Shown here: positions 26,529 through 35,076 of the stretch, piece by piece | How positions within the stretch are numbered: position 1 is the first letter of the stretch | Layout of the letters: the number at the start of each line of letters is the position of its first letter | From: Paracoccaceae bacterium | GTDB lineage: Bacteria; Pseudomonadota; Alphaproteobacteria; Rhodobacterales; Rhodobacteraceae | Length of the DNA stretch: 40,212 bases | Direction: 5' to 3' | Assembly (NCBI GenBank): GCA_028284605.1 | Contig: JANQRL010000055.1 | Location: forward strand, 1-40,212 | Notes under the pieces: model-generated | What the model was told of the DNA's origin: nothing | The model's database searches: none | The model's input: the letters and a program-made list of their open reading frames with translations, nothing else | Position numbers and translations under genes: made by a program

Positions 26529-27026
26529 TTACTCGGGGTACTCGGTCAGGGTCAGAAGATAGGCGACCACGTCTTCGATCTGTTGCGCGGACAGGATCGG
26601 TTCAAGAGGCTCCTCGGCCGGCTGCATGGTGAAGCGCTGGCCCGGGCGGATGAAGCCGGAACTCTTGTAGAAGGCCGGCATGATGGTGTCCGGGTAGAGG
26701 TTCTTGGCATTGGCGACGATGCCGCGCAGATCCGCCTCTTCCCAGCGCGCGCCGACGCCGTCGAGCGACGGGCCCACGGTGCCGTGCCACTGCACGTCCT
26801 CCAGGAGCGCGGTGATCGAATGGCAGGCGATGCAGTTGCCCTGGGACCGGCTTGTGTAGACTTCGTAGCCCCGCTCGGCATCGCCAGGCTCGCCCGAAAG
26901 CGACTCCGTCACCAGCCAGTCTTCATAGACAACCTCATCGGGGTGAACCGGCTCCGCATGGAGCGCCGTCCCCCCCAGCGCGAACATCCCGGCAACCAGC
27001 GACAGGATCTTTTGGCTCGCTTTCAT
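26529..27026 (-). CDS. soxX: SoxX, monohaem subunit of SoxAX
   Basis: The cytochrome c subunit of SoxAX, which takes electrons when thiosulfate is joined to SoxY. The 165-residue protein has a Sec signal (KASQKILSLVAGMFALGGTALHAEP), one haem site CIACH at 65-69, and the axial Met in the YPDTIMPAFYK stretch. ATG 27026, with GGGGAGGAG just upstream, is chosen over the longer in-frame ATG 27089, which would place basic residues ahead of the signal peptide. It is the first gene of the soxXYZABCDEF run; an ATTC-N8-GAAT operator lies 71-92 bases upstream. Confidence 0.95.
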   Translation of the reverse strand: MKASQKILSLVAGMFALGGTALHAEPVHPDEVVYEDWLVTESLSGEPGDAERGYEVYTSRSQGNCIACHSITALLEDVQWHGTVGPSLDGVGARWEEADLRGIVANAKNLYPDTIMPAFYKSSGFIRPGQRFTMQPAEEPLEPILSAQQIEDVVAYLLTLTEYPE

Positions 27027-27096
27027 GGCTCCTCCCCACGGTCGCTTGCATCTTCTGTAGACCACCGTAGACCGGGCCCGCGGGGCCACGCAACAA

Positions 27097-27118
27097 TAAA
27101 TTCGCTTTTTTGAATTTA
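27097..27118 (-). promoter_or_regulatory. SqrR/BigR-type operator upstream of soxX
   Basis: A perfect inverted repeat TAAATTC-N8-GAATTTA. Its core ATTC-N8-GAAT is the motif I recall for SqrR, the sulfide/persulfide-sensing ArsR-family repressor of Rhodobacter. SoxR of sox clusters belongs to the same ArsR group. It stands out as AT-rich in GC-rich DNA, in the right place for repression of the sox operon. No ArsR gene is in the window. Confidence 0.65.
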
Positions 27119-27331
27119 CGGCGAATGGACCGATGCCGGGACGAAACGGACTGCACGAACAAGCACCTAGCAGATCGAGCTGACAATGTACCTATCGCCG
27201 GATTCGCCTGGCCGCGCTGAAGAGTCGCGGGAGTCTTTGGAACGCACTCCCGGACGCCGTCGGGGCCGCATGCCGCCGACGGAGATGTCACTGCACACAT
27301 CTTCTCGCAGCTTGACCAGGAGGAATGGTAT

Positions 27332-27520
27332 ATGCTGCGCCTGCCCTCTTCGACTTGGCTGACAGCGCGAACGAGGCCGTTCCGGCAGAGTCACCTTGAA
27401 GAAGACCGGGGCGGAGCGGTCAGTCTCAAGGCTCTCACCGACGAGTTGCTGGCTGCGGCAAGTTCGAGCGGCCCGACGGCACCGGTACCACCAGTTCGCC
27501 CGGCTGGCAGGCGCGCCGGA
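27332..27520 (+). other. Possible 5' gene remnant
   Basis: ATG 27332 has a very good Shine-Dalgarno (AGGAGG at 27318-27323, eight bases away). The frame reads MLRLPSSTWLTARTRPF... then SLKALTDELLAAASSSGP..., after which it runs antisense into the MFS gene without a stop for over a kilobase. Either a small gene lost its 3' end here, or this is chance. The rest of the gene-free stretch 27027-27520 holds the sox operator and promoter region; I see nothing else in it. Confidence 0.2.
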
Positions 27521-28732
27521 TCAGGTCCGGGCGCTGAGGCGCCCGGCCCAGGCGGCCACACCCAGCATCACCGCCCCGCCGAACACGAAGGGGGCGCCGA
27601 CCGAGAATGTCGAGGCCAAGAGCGCGCCGAGGAACGGGGCGGAGAGCAGCGCCGCGGTATTCAGCGCCTCGCTCAGCGCCGTGACCCGGGCCATGCGGCC
27701 TTCGGAGACGGTGTTCTGGAGGACGGTCCGGTAGGGCACCACCGTCATCGACGTCGCGACGCCAAGCACGGCGAAGGCCGTCAGGAAGACCGGCAGCGGC
27801 ACCGCGGCGGACCGCCATTCGGCGAGCCCGAGAGCGATCACCGTCACCGCGCCCGCTCCGGCGCCGAGCGCGACCCAGCGGAACGGGCGGCGCAGCTCTG
27901 CCACCAGACCGAAGGCCACCGCGCCGAGCACCCCGCCTGCCCCCACAGCGGCCAAGGCCAGCCCGAGATCGGTCTCGCGAAAGCCCAGACCCCGGGTCAG
28001 CGGCGCAATGAACGTGTCGTAGACGAACATCGCGAAATAGCCCGCCGCCATCATGCTGAGCGCCGCGACGAGAAGCGGTTTGGCCCGGACCTCCGCAAGC
28101 CCCTCTCGGACATCGGCGAGCAGGCCGCCGCGATCCTCTGCACTCGCGGGACCGGATCGATCGAGGCCCGGAATGCGCAGCGCCAGACCCGCCGCCAGCA
28201 CGGAGACGAGGGCGTTGAAGAGAAAGACCGGCCCCGGCGCGATCCAGATCAGCAGGAGGCCCCCCAATCCGGGCGCGACGATCTTCGAGGCCTGGTTGAT
28301 CGCATGACTAAGCCCGTTCGCGCTGGTTCTGTCCGCGGGCCCGGTCAGGGCCTGAATCGCCGCCTGTTTCGCCGGCGTGAAGACCGTATCGACGGAGCTG
28401 CGCAGCGCCACCAGGGCGAGGAGCTGCGGCCAGTCCGGCGCCAGGAAGAACGCCGCCGTCACGGCGCCACGGCCGAGATTGCTCCAGATCAGAGCCGCGC
28501 GGATCGGGCTGCGATCCACCAGCACGCCGGCCAACGGACCGACGATCAGATAGGGCAGCCCCATGCTCACCGCCAGCAGCGCGAAGACCACCGGCTCCGC
28601 CTCCCAGACAAAGGCCAGCAAAGCGCCGATGGCGACGAAATCGAGCCAGTCGGCGAAATCCGCCGGCATCTGAGCCAGAAGCAGCCGCCGGAGCGGGCCG
28701 TTGCGAAGGGCAGGTAGCGCTTTCATCCGCAT
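27521..28732 (-). CDS. MFS transporter
   Basis: A 403-residue major facilitator protein with about 12 membrane helices in two halves. The MFS motif A loop after helix 2 is recognisable as GPLAGVLVDRSPIRAAL near residues 65-81, and the mid-protein hydrophilic loop at about 195-215 separates the halves. It resembles the exporter subgroup that includes enterobactin exporter-like (MFS_3) proteins; substrate unknown. Two nearby start ATGs exist (28732 and 28726); AGG lies just before the first. It is divergent from the glycosyltransferase gene and not evidently linked to the sox genes. Confidence 0.88.
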   Translation of the reverse strand: MRMKALPALRNGPLRRLLLAQMPADFADWLDFVAIGALLAFVWEAEPVVFALLAVSMGLPYLIVGPLAGVLVDRSPIRAALIWSNLGRGAVTAAFFLAPDWPQLLALVALRSSVDTVFTPAKQAAIQALTGPADRTSANGLSHAINQASKIVAPGLGGLLLIWIAPGPVFLFNALVSVLAAGLALRIPGLDRSGPASAEDRGGLLADVREGLAEVRAKPLLVAALSMMAAGYFAMFVYDTFIAPLTRGLGFRETDLGLALAAVGAGGVLGAVAFGLVAELRRPFRWVALGAGAGAVTVIALGLAEWRSAAVPLPVFLTAFAVLGVATSMTVVPYRTVLQNTVSEGRMARVTALSEALNTAALLSAPFLGALLASTFSVGAPFVFGGAVMLGVAAWAGRLSART

Positions 28733-28839
28733 AGCCTAAGCGGGCGGCAGGACGGCGAACAGGCTTGATCGGGGTTCGCCGCGGGCCGCGGACCCGCTAT
28801 GGTCTCGATGACGGTATCCGAAGCGGACGGGAGGCACCG

Positions 28840-29862
28840 GTGGCAGTCAGATGGGGTCTGGTTACGACGGCGAAGGCACCGGCGCGGGACATCCTCAACT
28901 TTGTCGCCCACCATGTCGACATCGGCGCCGCCCGCATCCACCTGTTTCTCGACGAGCCCTGCCCCGAGGCCGAGGCGGCACTGGCGTCGGAGCCGGCAGT
29001 GGAGGTGACGCTCTGCGATGCCGCCTATTGGAAGATGCGCCGCCCGCGCCAGAGCCACCCGCGCCCGCCGCATCATCGCGGTCGGCAATTCGCCAATGCC
29101 AACTGGGCCTACAAACACACCGATCTGGACTGGATTGCGCATATCGACATCGACGAATATCTCATCTCCGATAAAGATCTATCCTCCTATCTTCATGTAT
29201 TACCTGAGCATTCGATCGTGGCGCGCATGCACCCTCTGGAAGTGCTCGACACAGCAGGTCAGGACCTTCCGCGCGGCCGTCTCTATGCCAAGGGGGCGCA
29301 TCGGAGCCACGCCGAGCGGCTCGCCGAGACGAACGCCATCTATCCGACCTACGGGCCCTATCTGAACGGCGGCTTCCTCAGTCACCAGTTCGGCAAGATC
29401 TTCGTCCGCTGCGGTCTCAAGGCGATGAAGATCAAGATCCATCTCGCCTTCCAACACGATGTGCCGATCCCCGGCCTCGCCAAGGCCGACCTTGATGACG
29501 TGCGCCTGCTGCACTTTCACGCCGCCGATTGGGACGACTGGCTGGGCAGCTATCGCTACCGGCTCAAGAACGGGGTCTATCGGCCCGGCACCCCCGCGGC
29601 CAACCCGAAGCGTCAGGCGGCGCGCGGCGAAACGCTGACGATCCACGACGTGTTCCGCCGGATCGAGGACGAGCGTGGCACCGCGGGTCTGCGCGCCTTC
29701 TGGGAGGAGGTCTGTCTCGCCACTCCCGACCTGCGCGCCCGGCTTGCCGAACACGGCCATCTCCATGAATTCGACCTCGATCTCGACGCGGTGCGGCTCA
29801 GACGCTTCGGTCCGCTCACCGACGAACAAGCCCGGATTGACCCGGCCGGGTTCGCGGAGTAA
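28840..29862 (+). CDS. Glycosyltransferase family 2-like protein
   Basis: A 340-residue cytosolic protein of the Glyco_tranf_2_4/DUF23-like type. The N-terminal half has VRWGLVTTAKAPARDILNFVAHHVDIGAARIHLFLDEP, then WIAHIDIDEYLI near residue 105, where the DID motif would bind metal and nucleotide sugar. The chosen start is GTG 28840 with GGGAGG at 28829-28834; the frame extends to 28765 but without a good ribosome site. Later HQFGKIFVRCG and LLHFHAADWDDWLGSYRYR are typical of the bacterial proteins in this group. Sugar and acceptor are unknown; relatives are found in surface polysaccharide loci. Confidence 0.82.
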   Translation: MAVRWGLVTTAKAPARDILNFVAHHVDIGAARIHLFLDEPCPEAEAALASEPAVEVTLCDAAYWKMRRPRQSHPRPPHHRGRQFANANWAYKHTDLDWIAHIDIDEYLISDKDLSSYLHVLPEHSIVARMHPLEVLDTAGQDLPRGRLYAKGAHRSHAERLAETNAIYPTYGPYLNGGFLSHQFGKIFVRCGLKAMKIKIHLAFQHDVPIPGLAKADLDDVRLLHFHAADWDDWLGSYRYRLKNGVYRPGTPAANPKRQAARGETLTIHDVFRRIEDERGTAGLRAFWEEVCLATPDLRARLAEHGHLHEFDLDLDAVRLRRFGPLTDEQARIDPAGFAE

Positions 29863-29922
29863 CAGGACCGCGCCGGAGGGCCGTAGGGGCCGGATCCGGT
29901 GACAGACGTACGGGCCGGGATA

Positions 29923-29943
29923 GTGTCCGTAAACTACGGACAC
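29923..29943 (+). promoter_or_regulatory. Perfect hairpin/inverted repeat abutting the helicase start codon
   Basis: GTGTCCGTA-AAC-TACGGACAC is a 9-bp perfect inverted repeat with a 3-base centre that ends two bases before ATG 29946, where the ribosome-binding site should be. No other Shine-Dalgarno is visible. It could act as an RNA structure that blocks translation until melted, or as an operator for a dimeric repressor. Confidence 0.65.
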
Positions 29944-29945
29944 AC

Positions 29946-31367
29946 ATGACAAAATTCTCTGACCTGAGTCTGAATCCGAAAGTTCTGAAAGCCGTCGAGG
30001 AGGCGGGCTACGAGACGCCTACGCCGATCCAGGCCGGCGCCATACCGCCGGCGCTGGAGGGGCGCGACGTGCTCGGCATCGCCCAGACCGGCACCGGCAA
30101 GACCGCGAGCTTCACCCTGCCGCTGATCACCGCCCTGGCCCGGGGACGCGCGCGGGCGCGGATGCCGCGCAGCCTGGTGCTCTGCCCGACGCGCGAGCTC
30201 GCTGCCCAGGTCGCCGAGAACTTCGATACCTACGCCAAGCATGTGAAGCTGACCAAGGCGCTCCTGATCGGCGGCGTCAGCTTCAAGGAGCAGGACGCGC
30301 TGATCGACAAGGGCGTCGACGTGCTGATCGCCACCCCGGGCCGCCTGCTCGATCATTTCGAGCGCGGCAAGCTGATCCTCAACGACGTCAAGGTCATGGT
30401 CGTGGATGAGGCCGACCGGATGCTCGATATGGGCTTCATCCCGGATATCGAGCGGATTTTCGGCCTGACGCCGTTCACCCGCCAGACGCTCTTCTTCTCC
30501 GCCACCATGGCGCCGGAGATCGAGCGGATCACCAACACGTTCCTGTCGAGCCCGGCGAAGATCGAAGTCGCCCGCGCGGCGACAACGGGCGAGAACATCA
30601 CGCAAGGGGTCGTGATGTTCAAACCCTCCCGCCGCGACCGCGAGGGCAGCGAGAAACGCTCGCTCCTGCGCAAGATGATCGAGGCAGAGGGCGAAGCCTG
30701 CCGCAACGCGATCATCTTCTGCAACCGCAAGGTGGACGTGGATATCGTCGCGAAATCGATGAAGAAATACGGGCTGAACGCGGCGCCGATCCATGGCGAT
30801 CTCGACCAGTCGCAGCGAATGCGCACGCTCGATGCGTTCCGCGACGGCACGTTGACCTTCCTCGTCGCCTCCGATGTGGCCGCACGCGGGCTCGACATCC
30901 CCAATGTGAGCCACGTGCTGAACTATGACGTACCGGGCCATGCCGAGGATTACGTGCATCGGATCGGCCGGACGGGCCGCGCCGGCAAGACCGGCACCGC
31001 GCTGATGATCTGCGCGCCGCGCGACGAGAAGAACCTCGAAGATATCGAGCGGCTGATCCAGTCCGCCGTGCCGCGCCGCGATCTGCCCGGCGCCGCGCCG
31101 GTCGAGACCCAGGCCGACGAGGCGCCGGAGGAGAAGCCCCGTGCGAGCCGGTCGCGCGCGCGCTCCCGGTCGCGCGCCTCCTCGTCTGCGGCTCCGGCCG
31201 AGACCACGCCAGAGCCCCCCGCGACCGAGGCGTCCACCCCGCCCAAATCCTCCCGCAGCCGCTCGCGCTCCCGCGGGCGCGGGTCCAGGGAGCCCGTCGT
31301 GGGTATGGGCGACGACGCGCCGAGCTTCATCCTCAAGAGCTTCGAAGAGCGCCGGACCGACGCCTGA
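29946..31367 (+). CDS. DEAD-box ATP-dependent RNA helicase
   Basis: A 473-residue RNA helicase of the RhlE/DeaD group, probably in ribosome assembly, RNA decay or cold adaptation. Motifs in order: Q motif (GYETPTPIQ), I AQTGTGKT near residue 46, Ia PTRELAAQ, Ib TPGRL, II DEAD near 153, III SAT, IV IIFCNRK, V ARGLDIP, VI HRIGRTGRAG near 340. After about residue 385 comes a low-complexity tail rich in Arg-Ser dipeptides (SRSRARSRSRASSS and SRSRSRSRGRGS) with a Pro/Ala/Thr stretch between, ending in a conserved-looking DDAPSFILKSFEERR. The start codon is fixed by the family N-terminus MTKFSDLSLNPKVLKA. A hairpin covers the ribosome-binding region. Confidence 0.96.
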   Translation: MTKFSDLSLNPKVLKAVEEAGYETPTPIQAGAIPPALEGRDVLGIAQTGTGKTASFTLPLITALARGRARARMPRSLVLCPTRELAAQVAENFDTYAKHVKLTKALLIGGVSFKEQDALIDKGVDVLIATPGRLLDHFERGKLILNDVKVMVVDEADRMLDMGFIPDIERIFGLTPFTRQTLFFSATMAPEIERITNTFLSSPAKIEVARAATTGENITQGVVMFKPSRRDREGSEKRSLLRKMIEAEGEACRNAIIFCNRKVDVDIVAKSMKKYGLNAAPIHGDLDQSQRMRTLDAFRDGTLTFLVASDVAARGLDIPNVSHVLNYDVPGHAEDYVHRIGRTGRAGKTGTALMICAPRDEKNLEDIERLIQSAVPRRDLPGAAPVETQADEAPEEKPRASRSRARSRSRASSSAAPAETTPEPPATEASTPPKSSRSRSRSRGRGSREPVVGMGDDAPSFILKSFEERRTDA

Positions 31368-31390
31368 GCCGCCCCGCGGCCCGGCGCGAG

Positions 31391-31585
31391 GTGATCGTTG
31401 CCGAAGAGGTCCCGACGGAGAGCTTCTGGGTGACTGGCGCGACGATGGACGGGCGCCTCGCCGAACAGCGCGACGAGCTGCTCGGCCTCTTCCCGGAGCT
31501 TCCGGAACGCGGTCTGTCCGAAGTCAGCCCCCGCCAGACGGCTCGGCGCTGCCTCCGCCAGCACTTGGCGACGCTTCCGGCCTGA
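31391..31585 (+). CDS. Small hypothetical protein
   Basis: A 64-residue ORF starting at GTG 31391, 23 bases after the helicase stop; the frame is open further upstream, so the start is uncertain. Third codon positions are strongly G/C, as in real genes here, and the sequence VAEEVPTESFWVTGATMDGRLAEQRDELLGLFPEL looks like a folded protein. I recognise no family. The opposite strand is also open, so coding is not certain. The following 217 bases before chrA hold no gene that I can support. Confidence 0.4.
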   Translation: MIVAEEVPTESFWVTGATMDGRLAEQRDELLGLFPELPERGLSEVSPRQTARRCLRQHLATLPA

Positions 31586-31802
31586 CCGGGCGGCGGTCGT
31601 TCGGCACGCCATAGGGTCCTGGACCCAAGCGACAGCGAGGAGCGGGGCGCGGCACGGGCGACGGCCCGGCCAACAGGATCGGCGCGCCCGGGTTACCGGA
31701 TGGCGGGGCGGACCGGCCGTCTGCCGCCCCAACACGATGACAGTTTCATGACGGTCCCGGGAAGGGCTTGCACCACCCCCGGCTTCGCCCCTTCTTGGCG
31801 CC

Positions 31803-33053
31803 ATGACGCTTTCCGAGATCACCCGGGTCTTCGGCCGGATCGGCGTGCTGAGCTTCGGCGGTCCCGCGGCGCAGATTGCGCTGATGCATCGCGAGCTGGT
31901 CGAGGCGCGGCCCTGGCTCAGCGAGGATCAGTTCCTGCGCGCGCTCTCCTTCTGCATGCTGCTGCCGGGGCCGGAGGCGATGCAGCTTGCCACCTATGCC
32001 GGCTGGAAGCTGCGCGGCGTCCCCGGCGGGCTGATCGCCGGGGGGCTCTTCGTGCTGCCCGGAGCGATCGTGATCGGGCTCCTGGCCTGGGCCTATCTGA
32101 GCTTCGGCGACCTGCCGCTCGCCCAGGCGCTTTTTCTCGGGGTCAAGGCCACGGTGGTGGTGATCGTGATCCAGGCGATCCTGCGGCTTTCGGCCAAGGC
32201 CCTGAAGGGCCCAACCGCCGTGGCCCTTGCCGTGCTGGCCTTCCTCGGGCTCTTCCTCTTCGACCTGCCCTTCCCGCTTATCATCGCCCTTGCAGCGCTC
32301 TGGGGCGCGCTCACCGCCGACGGCACGGCGAGCGCCGGACGGCCAGCCTTCGACCGGGGGGCCAGCGCCCGGGTCCTTGGGATCGGGGCGGCGATCTGGG
32401 CGGCGCCGGTGCTGCTCGCCCTGCTCCTCGGCCAGAACTTCCTGGTCGAGATCGGGCTCTTCTTCTCCAAACTTGCCGTCGTCACCTTCGGCGGCGCCTA
32501 TGCGGTGCTCGCCTATATGACCCAGGAGGTCGTCACCGATTACGGCTGGATCGGCACGACTGAGATGATCGACGCGCTGGGGCTCGCCGAGACCACGCCG
32601 GGCCCCCTGATCCTCGTGACCCAGTTCGTCGGCCACCTCGCCGGGGCGGCCCAGGGTGGCGCGGCGCTGGCGGTGGCCGCCGGGCTGATGACGCTCTGGG
32701 TCACCTTCGTGCCCTGCTTCATCTGGATCTTCGCCGGCGCGCCGCTGATCGACTGGCTCGAAGGCCAGCCGCGGATCGCCGCCGCGCTCCGGGCGATCAC
32801 CGCCGCGGTGGTCGGCGTCATCGCCAACCTCTCGCTCTGGTTCGCGGCCCATGTCGCCTTCGCGGAGGTCGGACGGATCAGCGCCGGTCCGCTCACCCTC
32901 CTCGCCCCGGACCTTTCCACGCTCAATCTCGCCGCCCTCGCCCTGGCGGGGCTGGCCGCGGCGCTGCTCCTCTGGCGCGGTCTCTCCCTGCTCCTGACCC
33001 TGGCGATCTGCGCCCTCGCCGGCCTCGCCCTCGGCGCGCTCGGGCTGGCCTGA
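31803..33053 (+). CDS. chrA: Chromate transporter ChrA
   Basis: A 416-residue inner-membrane protein of the long-chain CHR family, which exports chromate (or sulfate-like anions) with protons. It has the two homologous CHR halves: FGRIGVLSFGGPAAQIALMH near residues 10-29 with FCMLLPGPEAMQLATYAGWK near 50, and in the second half FSKLAVVTFGGAYAVLAYM near 225 with LGLAETTPGPLILVTQFVG near 258. About ten to twelve membrane helices are visible. No chrB regulator is adjacent, so chromate resistance is plausible but not shown; in this neighbourhood an anion-transport role is equally possible. Confidence 0.93.
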   Translation: MTLSEITRVFGRIGVLSFGGPAAQIALMHRELVEARPWLSEDQFLRALSFCMLLPGPEAMQLATYAGWKLRGVPGGLIAGGLFVLPGAIVIGLLAWAYLSFGDLPLAQALFLGVKATVVVIVIQAILRLSAKALKGPTAVALAVLAFLGLFLFDLPFPLIIALAALWGALTADGTASAGRPAFDRGASARVLGIGAAIWAAPVLLALLLGQNFLVEIGLFFSKLAVVTFGGAYAVLAYMTQEVVTDYGWIGTTEMIDALGLAETTPGPLILVTQFVGHLAGAAQGGAALAVAAGLMTLWVTFVPCFIWIFAGAPLIDWLEGQPRIAAALRAITAAVVGVIANLSLWFAAHVAFAEVGRISAGPLTLLAPDLSTLNLAALALAGLAAALLLWRGLSLLLTLAICALAGLALGALGLA

Positions 33054-33122
33054 GGCGGCCCCCTTTCATCTCAATCCGAATCCCGTATGCTGACTTCCGA
33101 CAGCCCGGAAAGGAGCCGTCCG

Positions 33123-33605
33123 GTGAGCCACAGCATCGATTACGGGAGCCTCATGCACCGCGCCATGCGCGGGCTGATCCGCGAGGTTCTCGACGATGTG
33201 GCGGAGCGCGGCCTGCCCGGCGATCACCACTTCTTCATCACCTTCGACACGATGCATCCGGATGTCGAAATCGCGGACTGGCTGTCGGACCGCTACCCCG
33301 GCGAAATGACCGTGGTGATGCAGCACTGGTTCGACAATCTCCACGTCACCGACGAGGGTTTTGCGGTGACGCTGAACTTCGGCAACTCGCCGGAGCCGCT
33401 CTATATCCCCTACGACGCGATCAAGACCTTTGTGGACCCCTCGGTGGAGTTCGGCCTGCGCTTCGAGAGCCAGGACGAGGACGACGAGGAGGGGGGAGAG
33501 AGCACCGCCGAGGCTCAGGACGACGACGCGCCCGAGGCCGAGGCGGCCGAACCGGAGAAGGCCCCCGAAGGCGAGGTCGTGAGCCTCGACAGTTTCCGCA
33601 AGTAG
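33123..33605 (+). CDS. sspB: ClpXP adaptor SspB (alphaproteobacterial type)
   Basis: Tethers ssrA-tagged and other substrates to ClpXP. The 160-residue protein has the substrate-binding SspB fold (DYGSLMHRAMRGLIREVLDDVAERG, then HFFITFDT, YPGEMTVVMQHWFDNLHV, and YIPYDAIKTFVDPSVEFGLRFE) followed by a highly acidic, flexible linker of about 45 residues, and a C-terminal tail VVSLDSFRK that corresponds to the ClpX-binding (XB) tail. GTG 33123 is preferred because AGGAG lies at 33110-33114 and relatives begin shortly before SIDYG; ATG 33087 is the alternative. fumC follows after 75 bases. Confidence 0.93.
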   Translation: MSHSIDYGSLMHRAMRGLIREVLDDVAERGLPGDHHFFITFDTMHPDVEIADWLSDRYPGEMTVVMQHWFDNLHVTDEGFAVTLNFGNSPEPLYIPYDAIKTFVDPSVEFGLRFESQDEDDEEGGESTAEAQDDDAPEAEAAEPEKAPEGEVVSLDSFRK

Positions 33606-33680
33606 CGCGACAACGCGCCGGTTGCCGGTGCGGGGCCACCGGGCTATTCGCCATGCGACTTTATGCCGGAGGAGCCCGCG

Positions 33681-35072
33681 ATGTCCGCCACCCGCACCGA
33701 GACCGATAGTTTCGGCCCCCTGGAGGTCCCCGCCGACCGCTATTGGGGCGCCCAGACCCAGCGCTCGATCCAGAATTTCCCGATCGGCTGGGAGCGACAG
33801 CCGGTGGCCATCGTGCGCGCCTTGGGCGTGATTAAGCAGGCCTGTGCGGAGGCGAACAAGGCCAATGGCAAGCTCGACGCGGGGCTGGCGGAGGCGATCA
33901 TCGCGGCGGCGGCGGAGGTGGGGACCGGCAAACTCGACGCCCACTTCCCGCTCGTCGTCTGGCAGACCGGCTCCGGCACCCAGTCGAACATGAACGCCAA
34001 TGAGGTGATCGCGAACCGGGCCATCGAAATCCTCGGCGGCGAGATCGGATCGAAGGACCCGGTGCATCCGAACGACCACGTGAACATGAGCCAGTCGTCG
34101 AACGACACCTTTCCGACGGCGATGCATATCGCCACGGCGATGACCGCGCGGGACGTCACCCTGCCCGGGCTCGAAAAGCTGCATGGCGTGCTCGCGGCCA
34201 AGGCCGAGGCGTTCGCGGACATCATCAAGATCGGCCGCACCCACACGATGGACGCCACCCCGATGACGCTTGGCCAGGAATTCTCCGGCTACGCTCACCA
34301 GGTGGCGATGGGGATCGAGCGCGTGAAAACCGCCCTGCCCCGTATCCACGAACTGGCCCAGGGCGGCACGGCGGTGGGGACCGGGCTCAACTCGCCGAAA
34401 GGCTGGGGGGAGCAAGTGGCGGCGAACATGGCCCGGATCACCGGCCTGCCCTTCGTGACCGCGCCGAACAAGTTCGAGGCCCTCGCGGCCCATGACGCGA
34501 TGGTGGAGATGTCGGGCGCGCTGAAGACTGTGGCCGCCTCACTCTTCAAGATCGCCAATGACATTCGGCTGCTGGGCTCCGGCCCCCGCTGCGGGCTGGG
34601 CGAATTGATGCTGCCGGAGAACGAGCCCGGCTCCTCGATCATGCCGGGCAAGGTGAACCCGACCCAATGCGAGGCGATGACCCAGGTCTGCGCCCATGTG
34701 ATGGGCAATGACGCGGCGGTGGGGTTCGCCGGCTCCCAGGGGCATTTCGAGCTCAATGTCTACAAGCCGATGATGGCCTATAACGTGCTGCAATCGATGC
34801 AGCTTCTGGGCGATGCCGCCGTCGCCTTCACCGACAATTGCGTGGCCGGGATCGAGGCCAATGCGGACCGGATCGCGAAGATCATGGGCGAGAGCCTGAT
34901 GCTGGTCACCGCTTTGGCCCCCGAGATCGGCTATGACAACGCCACGACCGTGGCGAAGACTGCCCACAAGAACGGCACGACGCTCCGCGAAGAGGCGGTG
35001 GGCCTCGGCTTCGTCACCGAAGAGCGGTTCGACGAGGTGGTGCGGCCGGAGAAGATGATCGGGCCGAAGTAA
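33681..35072 (+). CDS. fumC: Fumarase, class II
   Basis: Interconverts fumarate and malate in the cytosolic TCA cycle without an iron-sulfur cluster. The 463-residue length is standard. It has [19 protein letters not shown]-like opening ([20 protein letters not shown]), the B-site region [16 protein letters not shown] near residues 130-145, [17 protein letters not shown] with the catalytic His near 188, and the superfamily signature [11 protein letters not shown] near 317. ATG 33681 is chosen for GGAGGAG at 33669-33674. The palindrome array 35077-35194 begins five bases after the stop codon and includes a TTTTT run that may terminate transcription. Confidence 0.97.
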   Translation: MSATRTETDSFGPLEVPADRYWGAQTQRSIQNFPIGWERQPVAIVRALGVIKQACAEANKANGKLDAGLAEAIIAAAAEVGTGKLDAHFPLVVWQTGSGTQSNMNANEVIANRAIEILGGEIGSKDPVHPNDHVNMSQSSNDTFPTAMHIATAMTARDVTLPGLEKLHGVLAAKAEAFADIIKIGRTHTMDATPMTLGQEFSGYAHQVAMGIERVKTALPRIHELAQGGTAVGTGLNSPKGWGEQVAANMARITGLPFVTAPNKFEALAAHDAMVEMSGALKTVAASLFKIANDIRLLGSGPRCGLGELMLPENEPGSSIMPGKVNPTQCEAMTQVCAHVMGNDAAVGFAGSQGHFELNVYKPMMAYNVLQSMQLLGDAAVAFTDNCVAGIEANADRIAKIMGESLMLVTALAPEIGYDNATTVAKTAHKNGTTLREEAVGLGFVTEERFDEVVRPEKMIGPK

Positions 35073-35076
35073 CGGA

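Noticed and set aside
27332-28717. 461-codon plus-strand frame opposite the MFS gene
   Set aside because: Beyond about 27520 it is the complement of the MFS transporter and is strongly low-complexity (Arg/Gly/His/Gln); only its first part is kept as a possible remnant.
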